Shown here: piece after piece, positions 54,236 to 63,704 of the stretch
How the letters are laid out: each line of letters starts with the position of its first letter
Numbering within the stretch: the first letter of the stretch is position 1
From: Dietzia sp032248695
GTDB lineage: Bacteria; Actinomycetota; Actinomycetes; Mycobacteriales; Mycobacteriaceae
Direction of reading: 5' to 3'
DNA length: 64,000 nucleotides
NCBI RefSeq assembly: GCF_032248695.1
Contig: NZ_JAVHXC010000009.1
Coordinates: forward strand, 1 to 64,000
Translations under genes and position numbers: made by a program
The notes under the pieces: generated by a model
Told to the model about the DNA's origin: nothing
The model's input: the letters and a program-made list of their open reading frames with translations, nothing else
The model's database searches: none

Positions 54236-55914
54236 CGCTCGCGCCCCCGGTGGATCGGGCTGGGCCGAGCGGTGCCGGGGCTCTGCCGGGTCGCGGTGTC
54301 GGGCGCCGGGCGGCGCGGCTGCCGACGGTCGGCCTCGCGTCCGCGGACGGGACGGGCGGTGCGGCCGGTCATGGCGGTCGCACCGCGGCGACGCTCGCGG
54401 GCGACGTCGGCGGGGACGGGCACGGTCTCGTACGCGGCCGGCCGCGTGGAACCACGCGGGGGGCGCGGCACGGGCGCGGGCTGGGCCGTGCGGCGGGCGC
54501 CGGCGGCCCGGTCGCGGGGCGCGGGGCCGGCGGGGTCCGCCGGCCGGCGACGGGTGACGGGCTCGCCGTAGCGTCGCGCGCCCTCGCTCGACCGGCCGGG
54601 CGCCGACGAGGCGGGCACCGGACGTTCGGGGGCGTAGGGCCGCGGGTCGGGCAGCGAGAACCAGCGGTGCCGGCGGCGGGTCGGGGAGCTGAGGATCGCG
54701 GAGATCGCCTCGGGCTCGTGTCGGGCGCAGTTGGCGAGCAGCCCGAGCGAGGTGAGGGTGACGACGGCGGAGGTGCCGCCGTTGGAGATCAGCGGCAGCT
54801 GCAGCCCGGTGACCGGCAGCAGGCCCACGACGTAGCCGATGTTGATGAACGCCTGGAGCACGATCGTCGCGGAGATGGTGCCGGCGAGCAGGCGCCGGAA
54901 CGGGTCGACCGACCGCATGGCGATCCGCATGCCGACCCAGCCGAGCGTGACGTACAGCGAGACGACCACCGCGGCGCCGAACCACCCGAGCTCCTCGCCG
55001 ATGATCGCGAAGATGAAGTCGTTGGTGGCCTCGGGGAGGTAGAACCACTTGGCGCTGGACTGACCGAGGCCGACGCCGAACAGTCCGCCGTCGGCGAGCG
55101 AGAGCATGCCCTGGTACGACTGGTAGGCCGCGCCCTGGGGGTTGGAGAAGTCGCCGCGGAAGGTATCGAAGTAGGTGCGGATCCGCTCGAAGCGGTAGGC
55201 GAAGGCCACGGCGAGGACGCCGAACACGACCGCGCCGACGGCCATCACCCACGCGAAGTGCCGGGCCGGGTAGCCGGAGAACCACAGCACGCACAGGAAC
55301 GCGATGGTCACCGCCGTGGCCATGCCCAGGTCGGGGGCGACGACGACGAGGCCCGCCACCACCAGGTAGCCGACGACCGCCGGGAAGAGCAGATCCAGCC
55401 AGTACCCCGTCCGCACCCGCTTGGCGACCACGGACGACGCCCAGATGATGAGGGCGAACTTGGCGATCTCGGCGGGCTGGATCGAGAAGATGCCGAGGTC
55501 GATCCAGCCGCGGGAGCCGTTGATCTCGGAGCCGATGCCCGGGATGAGCACCGCGACGAGCAGCCCGATGGCCACGAGCAGCAGCGGGAACGCCGCCGCG
55601 CGCAGCAGTTCGATGCGCATACGCAGCGCCACGACGAAGCCGATCCACCCGATGAGGACGAACATGGCCTGACGCAGGAAGATGTCGAACGGGGTGCCGC
55701 CTCCGGAGAAGGCGAGCACGTTGGAGCTGGAGAGCACCATGCCCAGTCCGATGACGGTGAGCAGCGCGGTGACCACCATGACCACGTGATACGAGGTCAG
55801 GGGTGCTCGGCTGATGGCGGCCAGCGGCGCGGCGATCCGCCCGAGCAGGTCGGGCCGCTCGGCGCGGCCGGGCCCCTCGGACCCGTCGTGCGGTGCCGTA
55901 TCTCGCAGTGCCAT
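54232..55914 (-). CDS. ftsW: SEDS-family septal peptidoglycan polymerase FtsW
   Basis: 560 residues. Ten membrane helices from about residue 43 to 415. SEDS signatures G-S-R-G-W-I-D-L-G, A-P-D-L-G, E-A-T-N-D-F-I-F-A-I-I-G-E-E-L-G and L-P-V-T-G-L-Q-L-P-L-I-S-N-G-G-T-S are visible. The C-terminal about 130 residues form a long Arg/Pro-rich cytosolic tail, as in mycobacterial FtsW, which may dock other division proteins. It works with the FtsI-type PBP at 61767. Confidence 0.95.
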   Translation of the reverse strand: MALRDTAPHDGSEGPGRAERPDLLGRIAAPLAAISRAPLTSYHVVMVVTALLTVIGLGMVLSSSNVLAFSGGGTPFDIFLRQAMFVLIGWIGFVVALRMRIELLRAAAFPLLLVAIGLLVAVLIPGIGSEINGSRGWIDLGIFSIQPAEIAKFALIIWASSVVAKRVRTGYWLDLLFPAVVGYLVVAGLVVVAPDLGMATAVTIAFLCVLWFSGYPARHFAWVMAVGAVVFGVLAVAFAYRFERIRTYFDTFRGDFSNPQGAAYQSYQGMLSLADGGLFGVGLGQSSAKWFYLPEATNDFIFAIIGEELGWFGAAVVVSLYVTLGWVGMRIAMRSVDPFRRLLAGTISATIVLQAFINIGYVVGLLPVTGLQLPLISNGGTSAVVTLTSLGLLANCARHEPEAISAILSSPTRRRHRWFSLPDPRPYAPERPVPASSAPGRSSEGARRYGEPVTRRRPADPAGPAPRDRAAGARRTAQPAPVPRPPRGSTRPAAYETVPVPADVARERRRGATAMTGRTARPVRGREADRRQPRRPAPDTATRQSPGTARPSPIHRGRER

Positions 55915-55919
55915 AGCCC

Positions 55920-57527
55920 CTACCTCCCGGCCACGCGGCCCACGGCGAGGACGAAGCTGCGCCCCCGGTGGCCGTAGTCGGTGAACATGTCCATCGACGC
56001 GGCAGCCGGGGCGAGCAACACGGTGTCGCCTCCGGTGGCCATCCGAGCGGCCTCGGCGACCGCCCGGTCCATCGTCTGCTGCGGCTCGTCGGGAGCCGCA
56101 ACGTCGTCATCGTCTCCCGACGCCAGCTCCACCACGGGCACCGACGGCGCGTGTCGTGCCAATGCACCGGCGATCCGCGCGCGGTCCCGCCCGATCAGGA
56201 CGACCCCGCGCAGGACGGGTGCCACCTCGGCCACGAGCGGCTCGACGTCGGCGCCCTTGAGCAGACCGCCGGCGATCCACACCATCGACCCGCCCGCCAG
56301 CAACGAGGTGCGCGCGGCGTGCGGGTTGGTGGCCTTGGAGTCGTCGACGTAGGTGACCCCGTCGACGACTCCGACCGGCTCGGCGCGGTGGGCGCCCACC
56401 GTGAACGACCGCAGGGCCGCGGCGACGTGCTCGGGCCGCGCGCCCACGGACAGGGCCACCGCCGCGGCGGCGAGCGCGTCGAGGACGCCCGCGGGACCCG
56501 CCGGGCGGACGTCCACGGCCGGCAGCAGCGCCACCCCGTCGTCGTCGCCCCCGTCGACGGCACCGGCACCACCCGGTCCGTCGCCGGCCACGCCGATCCG
56601 CGCGGTGAGCACGCCGTCGACCACGCCGCACTCCCCCGCGCCGGGCGCCCCGAGGCGCACCCCGATCCGCGTGGCGGCGGGCGCGTCGGCGAGCAGGCGC
56701 GCGGCGATCTCGTCGTCGGCGCCGGCCACCGCGACCCGGCCGGCGAGGACCTGCGCCTTGGCCGCGGCGTAGGCCTCCATGGACCCGTGCCAGTCGAGGT
56801 GGTCCTCGGCGACGTTGAGCACCACCCCCACGTCGGGTCGACAACTCGGCGCCCAGTGCAGCTGGAAGCTCGACAGCTCCGCGGCGAGCACGTCCACGCG
56901 CGGCTCGGCGAGCAGGACGTCGGTCACCGGCAGGCCGATGTTGCCGCACGCGCGCGCCGCCATCCCCGCCTCGAGGCAGATCGCCTCGAGCATCGAGGTC
57001 GTGGTGGTCTTGCCGTTGGTACCGGTCACGGCCAGCCACGTGCGCCGCGGGCCGAACAGCTCGGCGGTATCGGCGCGCCAGGCCAGCTCGACGTCGCCCC
57101 ACACCGGCACCCCGGAGCGCGCGGCGGCCACCAGCAGCGGCGAATCGGGCCGCCACCCCGGGCTGGTGACCACGAGGTCGATCCCGATCCGCTCGCGCGC
57201 ACCGGCCGACCCGGCCTCACCCGACCCGCCGCGCGGTGCGGCCATCAGTTCCGCCGCGCGGTCGAGGTCGACGCCCTCGCACCCGACGCCGTCCGGCAGC
57301 GCCTCCCGCAGCCGGGCGATCGCCTCGGGACGGGAGTCGGCGACCACCGGCTCGGCGCCCAGCGCGTCGAGGATGCGCACGGCGCCCGGCCCGGACACGC
57401 CCGCGCCCAACACGAGCACACGAAGCCCGGCGAGAGCGCGCACGTCGAGCTCACCCGCGGGGGCGTCGTGCCCGCCGGTCGCGTCGGCCGCTCCGGTCAT
57501 GTCGGTCGTCCCGGTCATGTCGGTCAT
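55920..57527 (-). CDS. murD: UDP-MurNAc-L-alanine--D-glutamate ligase
   Basis: 535 residues, longer than the usual 450-490. Core motifs V-L-G-A-G-V-S-G, V-T-G-T-N-G-K-T-T-T-T (ATP loop), N-V-A-E-D-H-L-D-W-H and D-D-S-K-A-T-N-P-H-A. The N-terminus contains a near repeat M-T-D-M-T-G-T-T-D-M-T-G from a duplicated 15-bp sequence, so ATGs at codons 1, 4 and 10 compete. The first overlaps the mraY stop (ATGA) and is preferred. Confidence 0.95.
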   Translation of the reverse strand: MTDMTGTTDMTGAADATGGHDAPAGELDVRALAGLRVLVLGAGVSGPGAVRILDALGAEPVVADSRPEAIARLREALPDGVGCEGVDLDRAAELMAAPRGGSGEAGSAGARERIGIDLVVTSPGWRPDSPLLVAAARSGVPVWGDVELAWRADTAELFGPRRTWLAVTGTNGKTTTTSMLEAICLEAGMAARACGNIGLPVTDVLLAEPRVDVLAAELSSFQLHWAPSCRPDVGVVLNVAEDHLDWHGSMEAYAAAKAQVLAGRVAVAGADDEIAARLLADAPAATRIGVRLGAPGAGECGVVDGVLTARIGVAGDGPGGAGAVDGGDDDGVALLPAVDVRPAGPAGVLDALAAAAVALSVGARPEHVAAALRSFTVGAHRAEPVGVVDGVTYVDDSKATNPHAARTSLLAGGSMVWIAGGLLKGADVEPLVAEVAPVLRGVVLIGRDRARIAGALARHAPSVPVVELASGDDDDVAAPDEPQQTMDRAVAEAARMATGGDTVLLAPAAASMDMFTDYGHRGRSFVLAVGRVAGR

Positions 57528-58618
57528 CCCGTCGAGCTCGCGAGCCAGTCGCCGTAGAACAGGGCGATCGCCAGACCACACGAGATGGCCACCAGCAGCC
57601 AGAACCGGATCGTCACGGTCGTCTCGGCCCATCCGCCGTTCTCGAAGTGGTGATGGATGGGGGTCATGCGGAACGGGCGACGTCCGGTGGTGCGGAACGC
57701 CGCCACCTGGATGAGCACGGAGACGAACTCGATCACGAACACCGCGCCCACAACCACCATGAGCAGCTCGGTCCGCGACACCACGGACACGCCCGCGACG
57801 ATGCCGCCGAGGAACATCGAGCCGGTGTCCCCCATGAAGATCTTCGCCGGGGCGGCGTTCCACCACAGGAAGCCCAGGCACGCGCCGAGGGCCGCCGAAC
57901 ACACGACCGCGATGTCCAGCGGGTCGCGGACCTGGTAGCAGCCCGACAGGTTGACGCCCTCCGCGTCGGAGAAACATGAGTAGCGGAACTGCCAGAAGCT
58001 GAAGACGACGTACGTGCCCATCACCATGGCCATGGACCCCGCGGCGAGGCCGTCGAGACCGTCGGTGAAGTTCACCGCGTTGGACCAGCCGTAGACGAGC
58101 ACGACGATGAAGATGATGAAGACGACGACGGGGAAGGTCACCGCGACGAAGTCCCGCACATAGCTCAACGACCGACTGGCCGGGGTGAGCCCGTCCGCGT
58201 TGCGGAACTGCAGGACGAGGATGCCGAACGCGACGGCCGCGAGGACCTGCCCGACCGTCTTCGACAGGATGCCCAGACCCTTGTTCTGGCGTTTGAACAC
58301 CTTGAGGCCGTCGTCGATCATCCCGACCACCGCCAGCACGGTCGCCAGGCCGAGGATGAGCAGGCCCGAGGCGGTGAACCCGCCACCGCCCGCCGTGACC
58401 TGGCCCAGGACCCCGGCGGCGATGTAACCGAGCCACACGGCGGCCAGGATCGCGAGGCCGCCCATGTTGGGCGTGCCGCGCTTGCTCATGTGGGACTGCG
58501 GGCCCTCGAGCCGGATCTCCTGCCCGTAGCCGTGGCGGCGGAAGTAGATGATGAGCAGCGGCGTGAGGAAGATGCTCACGACGAAGGCGACGATGCCCGC
58601 GACCATGATCTGGGTCAT
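57524..58618 (-). CDS. mraY: Phospho-N-acetylmuramoyl-pentapeptide transferase
   Basis: 364 residues, ten membrane helices. It makes lipid I from UDP-MurNAc-pentapeptide and undecaprenyl phosphate. Catalytic-type acidic motifs: D-D-G-L-K-V, N-F-T-D-G-L-D-G-L-A and F-M-G-D-T-G-S-M. H-H-H-F-E-N-G-G near the end is the conserved cytosolic loop. Confidence 0.97.
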   Translation of the reverse strand: MTQIMVAGIVAFVVSIFLTPLLIIYFRRHGYGQEIRLEGPQSHMSKRGTPNMGGLAILAAVWLGYIAAGVLGQVTAGGGGFTASGLLILGLATVLAVVGMIDDGLKVFKRQNKGLGILSKTVGQVLAAVAFGILVLQFRNADGLTPASRSLSYVRDFVAVTFPVVVFIIFIVVLVYGWSNAVNFTDGLDGLAAGSMAMVMGTYVVFSFWQFRYSCFSDAEGVNLSGCYQVRDPLDIAVVCSAALGACLGFLWWNAAPAKIFMGDTGSMFLGGIVAGVSVVSRTELLMVVVGAVFVIEFVSVLIQVAAFRTTGRRPFRMTPIHHHFENGGWAETTVTIRFWLLVAISCGLAIALFYGDWLASSTG

Positions 58619-58621
58619 TGA

Positions 58622-60124
58622 CTACTTCTCCTCACCACGCGTCGCGAGCAGATGCTCCGCGACGCTCCACAGACCGACGGCCGCCGAGGCCTTGACCAGC
58701 ACGATGTCGCCGGGCTCGGCGTGCTCCTCGAGGATCGCCACCGCCTCCTCGGCGGTGGCGACGTGCCCCGCCTCGGACCCCCACGACCCCTCCTGGACAG
58801 CCCCCTGGAACATCGCGCGCTGGGGCCTGCCCAGCCCCACGACCACCAGCTGGGTCACGTCCAGTCGGACGAGGTACCGCCCGATGAGGTCGTGCTCGAT
58901 CACCGCGTCCTCGCCGAGCTCGGCCATCTCCCCCAGGACCGCCCACGTCCGACGCGGCCTGCCGCCACCCGACCGGGCCATCACGGCGAGGGACTTCAGC
59001 GCCGCCCGCATCGAATCGGGGTTCGCGTTGTAGGAGTCGTTGATGACGGTGATCCCGTCGGCCGTGACGCGCACGTCCATCCGGCGCTCGGAGGCGGCCT
59101 CGGCGGTACCCAGCGCCGCCGCGACCCGCCCGACCTCCATCCCGCACGCGAGGCCCACCGCGGCCGCCGACAGGGCGTTGCCCACCTGGTGTTCCCCGTG
59201 CACACGGAGCGACACCTCCGCCTCACCCCGCGGGGTGACCAACGTGAAGGAGGCGCGGACCTCGTCGTCGAGCCGGATCCCCTCCGCGCGGACGTCCGCG
59301 GACGCGGCCAACCCCACGGTGACCACCTCGGCGGCGGTCCGGCCGGCCATCGCGGCGACCCGCTCGTCGTCGACGTTGAGGACGGCGACCCCGCCGTGCG
59401 CGGCGTCCGGCAGCGCCTCGACGAGCTCACCCTTGGTGGCGGCGATGACCTCGCGCGAGCCGAACTCGCCCAGGTGCGCGGTCCCGACGTTGAGGACCAC
59501 GCCGACGCGCGGCGGCGCGAGGGCCGCGAGCTCACGGATGTTGCCCGGGGCTCGCGCGCTGAGTTCGAGCACGAGGAAATCGGTGTGCTCGTCGGCGCGC
59601 AACGCGGTCCACGGGTGGCCGATCTCGTTGTTGAACGAGCCCGGCGGCGCGACGACCGTGCCGGCGTCCGACAGCACGGCGCCGATGAGGTCCTTGGTGC
59701 TCGTCTTGCCCGACGAGCCGGTCACGCCCACCACGACGAGGCCGTGATCGGCGACCAGCCGGTCGACGCTGACGCGCGCCAGGGCGCCGAGCGCGGTCAG
59801 GACCGCCGCACCGGAACCGTCGGTGTCGGCGGCCAGCGCCATGGCGTTGGTCTCGCGGCGGTCGACGGCCGGCACGACGATCTGGGCGCCACCCGCCCCG
59901 TCGACCTCGCGGGCCACCAGCGCGGCGGCCGCCCCGGACTCGAGGGCCCGGGCGACGAAGTCGTGGCCGTCGACGCGTTCGCCGGGAAGGGCGAGGAACA
60001 ACCCGCCCGGGGTGAGGCGCCGGGAGTCGAACTCCACGGTGCCGGTCACGGCCGTCGACGGGTCACCACCGACCAACCGACCGCCGACTATCCCCGCGAT
60101 CTCGCCGAGGGTGAGGTCGATCAT
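58622..60124 (-). CDS. murF: UDP-MurNAc-tripeptide--D-alanyl-D-alanine ligase
   Basis: 500 residues. ATP loop V-T-G-S-S-G-K-T-S-T-K, N-V-G-T-A-H-L-G-E-F-G and V-I-N-D-S-Y-N-A-N-P-D-S-M are the family signatures. It completes the pentapeptide. The start overlaps murE (ATGA), and the stop is 3 bp before mraY. Confidence 0.96.
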   Translation of the reverse strand: MIDLTLGEIAGIVGGRLVGGDPSTAVTGTVEFDSRRLTPGGLFLALPGERVDGHDFVARALESGAAAALVAREVDGAGGAQIVVPAVDRRETNAMALAADTDGSGAAVLTALGALARVSVDRLVADHGLVVVGVTGSSGKTSTKDLIGAVLSDAGTVVAPPGSFNNEIGHPWTALRADEHTDFLVLELSARAPGNIRELAALAPPRVGVVLNVGTAHLGEFGSREVIAATKGELVEALPDAAHGGVAVLNVDDERVAAMAGRTAAEVVTVGLAASADVRAEGIRLDDEVRASFTLVTPRGEAEVSLRVHGEHQVGNALSAAAVGLACGMEVGRVAAALGTAEAASERRMDVRVTADGITVINDSYNANPDSMRAALKSLAVMARSGGGRPRRTWAVLGEMAELGEDAVIEHDLIGRYLVRLDVTQLVVVGLGRPQRAMFQGAVQEGSWGSEAGHVATAEEAVAILEEHAEPGDIVLVKASAAVGLWSVAEHLLATRGEEK

Positions 60125-61692
60125 GGTGCGCTGTCCTCCGTCTCGCCCGTGGGGGCGCGGTGTCCGAGTCGTCTGGCGAGTTCTTCCGCGGCCCGGGCCC
60201 GGTCGTCGAACGGGTGCACGACGCCTGCGACCTCCTGACCGGTCTCGTGGCCCTTGCCGGCGATCACCACCACGTCACCGGTGCGGGCCCAGTCGATCGC
60301 GTGGGCGATGGCCTCACCCCGGTCCCCCACCTCCTCGACGCGGGTGTCCGGCCCGGCGGCCTGTTCGGCCCCCGCGAGCACGGCGGCCCGGATCGCCGCC
60401 GGGTCCTCGCCGCGCGGGTTGTCGTCGGTGACCACCACCAGGTCGGCGATCTCGGCGGCGGCGGCCCCCATCATGGGGCGCTTACCCGCGTCGCGGTCCC
60501 CGCCGGCCCCCAGCACCACGGCGACACGGCCCGCGGTCTGCGCCCGGACCGAGCGCAGCACCGCCGCGACCGCGCCCGGCTTGTGGGCGTAGTCGACGAG
60601 GACCCGGAAGTCCTGGCCCCGCACGACGGGCTCGAGTCGCCCCGGCACCCGCACGCGCATGAGACCGGCCGCGGCGGCGGCGACGTCCCCGCCCAGGGCG
60701 TCCACGATCGCCAACGCCACCAGTGCGTTGGCGACGTTGAACCGGCCCATCAGCGGGAGCTCGACGTCCAGGGACGTCCCCCGCGGCCCGGCGACGGTGA
60801 ACTCCTGGGTGTCCCGGTCGGTGGCCGTGGACGGCCCGGCGGTCCAGTCGGCGTCGACCCCGGGCCGGGCGTCGGGTTCGGCGGAGACGGTGACGGCATC
60901 CGGCCGCATCCCCGCCAGGCGGCGACCCCACTCGTCGTCGACGACGACGACCGCGCGCTCGGCGGGCCAGACCGCGGAACCGGGGTCGGCCTCCATGTCG
61001 AACAGCCGCGCCTTGGCGCGGAAGTAGTCGTCCATGCTCGGGTGGAAGTCGAGGTGGTCCTGCGACAGGTTGAGGAACGCGCCCACCGCGAAGCGGACGC
61101 CGTCCACGCGGCCGAGCCGCAGCGCGTGGCTGGAGACCTCGGCCGCCACGGCGCGCGCGCCCTCGGCGCGCATCCGGGAGAGCAGGGCCTGGAACTCGGG
61201 GGCCTCGGGGGTGGTGAGTCTGCTCGGCAGGGCACGGCCGGCGACACGGCTGCCGGTGGTGCCGATGAGACCCGCGACGTGGCCGCACCCCTCGAGGGCG
61301 GCCTCGACGAGGTAGGTGGTGGTGGTCTTGCCGGAGGTGCCGGTGATGCCCACGACGTCGAGGTCGGCGGACGGGTCCCCGGCCACCGCCGCCGACACCG
61401 CGCCGAGGACCCGGCGCGGGGCGGGATGGACGAGGACGGGCACGCGGTCGGCGACGGGCGCCATCAGTTCCACGCCCGCGGGGTCGGTGAGCACGGCGGA
61501 GGCGCCGGCCTCGACGGCGGTCGCGGCGAAGGAGGCGCCGTGGACGCGGGTGCCGGGCAGGGCGGCGAAGAGCACGCCGGGTCCGCAGTCCTGGGCCCGG
61601 ATGGTCGCTCCGGACAGGGCGACGTCCGCCCCGGCCGTGTCGCCGAGGAGTCCGGCCCCCACCGCATCTGCCAGCTGTCGCGCCGTTGTCAT
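60121..61692 (-). CDS. murE: UDP-MurNAc-L-Ala-D-Glu--meso-diaminopimelate ligase
   Basis: 523 residues. ATP loop I-T-G-T-S-G-K-T-T-T-T, N-L-S-Q-D-H-L-D-F-H, and T-D-D-N-P-R-G-E-D-P. The DNPR motif marks enzymes that add meso-diaminopimelate and not lysine, so the wall is of the DAP type typical for this order. In M. tuberculosis other genes separate murE from pbpB; here only 74 bp do. Confidence 0.96.
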   Translation of the reverse strand: MTTARQLADAVGAGLLGDTAGADVALSGATIRAQDCGPGVLFAALPGTRVHGASFAATAVEAGASAVLTDPAGVELMAPVADRVPVLVHPAPRRVLGAVSAAVAGDPSADLDVVGITGTSGKTTTTYLVEAALEGCGHVAGLIGTTGSRVAGRALPSRLTTPEAPEFQALLSRMRAEGARAVAAEVSSHALRLGRVDGVRFAVGAFLNLSQDHLDFHPSMDDYFRAKARLFDMEADPGSAVWPAERAVVVVDDEWGRRLAGMRPDAVTVSAEPDARPGVDADWTAGPSTATDRDTQEFTVAGPRGTSLDVELPLMGRFNVANALVALAIVDALGGDVAAAAAGLMRVRVPGRLEPVVRGQDFRVLVDYAHKPGAVAAVLRSVRAQTAGRVAVVLGAGGDRDAGKRPMMGAAAAEIADLVVVTDDNPRGEDPAAIRAAVLAGAEQAAGPDTRVEEVGDRGEAIAHAIDWARTGDVVVIAGKGHETGQEVAGVVHPFDDRARAAEELARRLGHRAPTGETEDSAP

Positions 61693-61766
61693 CGCCTGTC
61701 CTCGCCCCGCCTTCCTCGCTTTGAACCTCCCGCGAACCCGCTACACGCTACCCTGCCGGGCGCCGG

Positions 61767-63680
61767 TCACCGCGCCTGCAGGACCAGTTCCGGTGCGGGC
61801 GCGGACGGGGGGATGTTGTCCCTGTTGACCAGCCACGAGGCGATGTCGTGGAACAGCGGCGCGGCGGACGCGCCGAGCACGCCGCGCGAGGGGGCGTCGA
61901 GCATGATGGCGATCACGTAGCGCGGATCGTCGGCCGGCAGGATGCCCGCGAAGGTGATCCAGTACCGCGAGTTCGAGTAGCACGCGCAGCCCGGGTCGAT
62001 CTGCTGGGCGGTGCCGGTCTTGCCGCTGATCTGGTACCCGGCGAGCGCGGCCTGGGGGCCGGTGCCGGCCTGCGCACCCGGGCCGGACTGGACGACGGCG
62101 CGGAACATGTCGCGGACCGTGCGGGCCGTCTCGGTGCTGATGACCCGCTCGCCCTCCGGGCGCTCGGTGGGGTGGCTCTCCCCGTCCGGTCCCACGCGCT
62201 CGGCGACGATCCGCGGCGGCACGCGGACGCCGTCGTTGGCGATGGTCTGGTAGATCCCGGCCATCTGCAGGGTGGTCATGGACAGGCCCTGCCCGATCGG
62301 CAGGTTGGCGAACGTCCCGCCCTGCCAGTTCTGCAGGTCGGGCACGAGGCCCTCGGACTCACCCGCGAGCTCGATCCCGGAGCGCTGGCCGAGGCCGAAC
62401 TTCTCCAGGTACTCCGAGAACGGTTGCTTGCCGACCCGCTGGGCGAGCATCAGGGTGCCGACGTTGGAGGACTTCCCGAAGATGCCGGTGGTGGTGTACG
62501 GCGTGGGACCGTGCTGCCACGCGTCGGAGACGGTGACCCCCTCCATGCGGATGCTGCCGTCGACGGAGTGCACCTCGTTCGGATGGGTCAGTCCCGCCTC
62601 GATCGCGGCGGCCGCCGTGATGATCTTCTGCACCGAGCCCGGTTCGAACGGCGAGGTGATGGCGGGGTTGCCGAGGTCGGCGCCGCGTTCGAGCTCGGCG
62701 CCGACGCCGACGGCCGGGTTGAACGTGTTGTCGTTGGCCATCGCGCGGACCTCGCCGGTCTTCGCGTCCAGCACGACGGCCGAGGCGGTCTTGGCCCCGG
62801 AGGTGTCCTTGGCCGACTGGATGGCCTTCTGGACGTGCCACTGCAGGTCGGCGTCGAGCGTGAGGCGGACGGTGTCGCCGTCGCGGGGTTCGGTGACGTT
62901 GCGCAGGGTGCCGGGGATGACGGTGTTGTCCTGGGCGCGGTCGAAGGTCTGTCGGCCGTCCTCGCCGTCGAGCTGGTCGTTGAACTGGGCCTCGATGCCC
63001 TGGAGGCCGATCAGCTTGCCCTCGTCGCTCTTGGTGGTGGCGCCGACGACGTTGGCGGCGAGCGCGCCGCCCGGGTACTCGCGGATGTCGACGCGCTCGG
63101 CGCCGATCATCGGGAACTTCCGGGTGATGGCGTTGGCCTGGGTGACGTCGACGTTGCGGACGAGGTAGGTGAACCCGCCGCCGGAGGAGAGCTTGGCCTC
63201 GATCTCGTCGCGCTCGACCGCGTCCCCGAGCACGGCCTCGAACTCGTCGGCGATCTCCACGACGAGCTCGTCCCACGTGGGCTTGGTGCTGTCGAGCTCG
63301 CGGCGCGCCTCGGCGTTCTGCTGCTCGACGAGCGGCTGGATCGACAGGTCGCGGGCCTCGCGGGTGAACGCGATCGGGTCGCCGTGCCAGTCCACTATCG
63401 CGCCTCGCGTGGCGGGCAGGACCTGGTGGACCTGCCGCTGGCTCTCGGCGCGGGCGGCGAGCTCGGTCCCGCCGATCGTCTGCACCCAGAACAGTTTGAC
63501 CAGGGCGATCACCATGATGACGGCGAACATGGACCGCATGAAGGTGAAGCGGCGTTCGGTCGAGTGGGCGGTGAGGACCCGGCCGAAACGGTTCGGTGGC
63601 CGACCGACGCCCGGGGCGGTGGTGCGCGGATCACCCGAGGGAGCCCGGCGTCCCGCTTCCGGGGTGCGTCGTTCGGTCAT
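61767..63680 (-). CDS. ftsI: Septal class B penicillin-binding protein (FtsI/PbpB)
   Basis: 637 residues. Cytosolic tail of about 48 residues, one membrane helix (49-67), a pedestal domain, then the transpeptidase domain. Active-site motifs: S349-V-Q-K352 (usually S-T-F-K), S404-S-N406 and K554-T-G-T557. It crosslinks septal peptidoglycan and partners with FtsW. Divisome order ftsL-ftsI-murE is kept. Confidence 0.95.
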   Translation of the reverse strand: MTERRTPEAGRRAPSGDPRTTAPGVGRPPNRFGRVLTAHSTERRFTFMRSMFAVIMVIALVKLFWVQTIGGTELAARAESQRQVHQVLPATRGAIVDWHGDPIAFTREARDLSIQPLVEQQNAEARRELDSTKPTWDELVVEIADEFEAVLGDAVERDEIEAKLSSGGGFTYLVRNVDVTQANAITRKFPMIGAERVDIREYPGGALAANVVGATTKSDEGKLIGLQGIEAQFNDQLDGEDGRQTFDRAQDNTVIPGTLRNVTEPRDGDTVRLTLDADLQWHVQKAIQSAKDTSGAKTASAVVLDAKTGEVRAMANDNTFNPAVGVGAELERGADLGNPAITSPFEPGSVQKIITAAAAIEAGLTHPNEVHSVDGSIRMEGVTVSDAWQHGPTPYTTTGIFGKSSNVGTLMLAQRVGKQPFSEYLEKFGLGQRSGIELAGESEGLVPDLQNWQGGTFANLPIGQGLSMTTLQMAGIYQTIANDGVRVPPRIVAERVGPDGESHPTERPEGERVISTETARTVRDMFRAVVQSGPGAQAGTGPQAALAGYQISGKTGTAQQIDPGCACYSNSRYWITFAGILPADDPRYVIAIMLDAPSRGVLGASAAPLFHDIASWLVNRDNIPPSAPAPELVLQAR

Positions 63681-63704
63681 CTCGGGGGCCTTTCGGGTGG
63701 GGTG

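Noticed and set aside
54236..56167. Extended N-terminus for murG
   Set aside because: It is a frame-shifted reading through ftsW. The ATG at 54235 starts the GGGTAGH domain and overlaps the ftsW stop.
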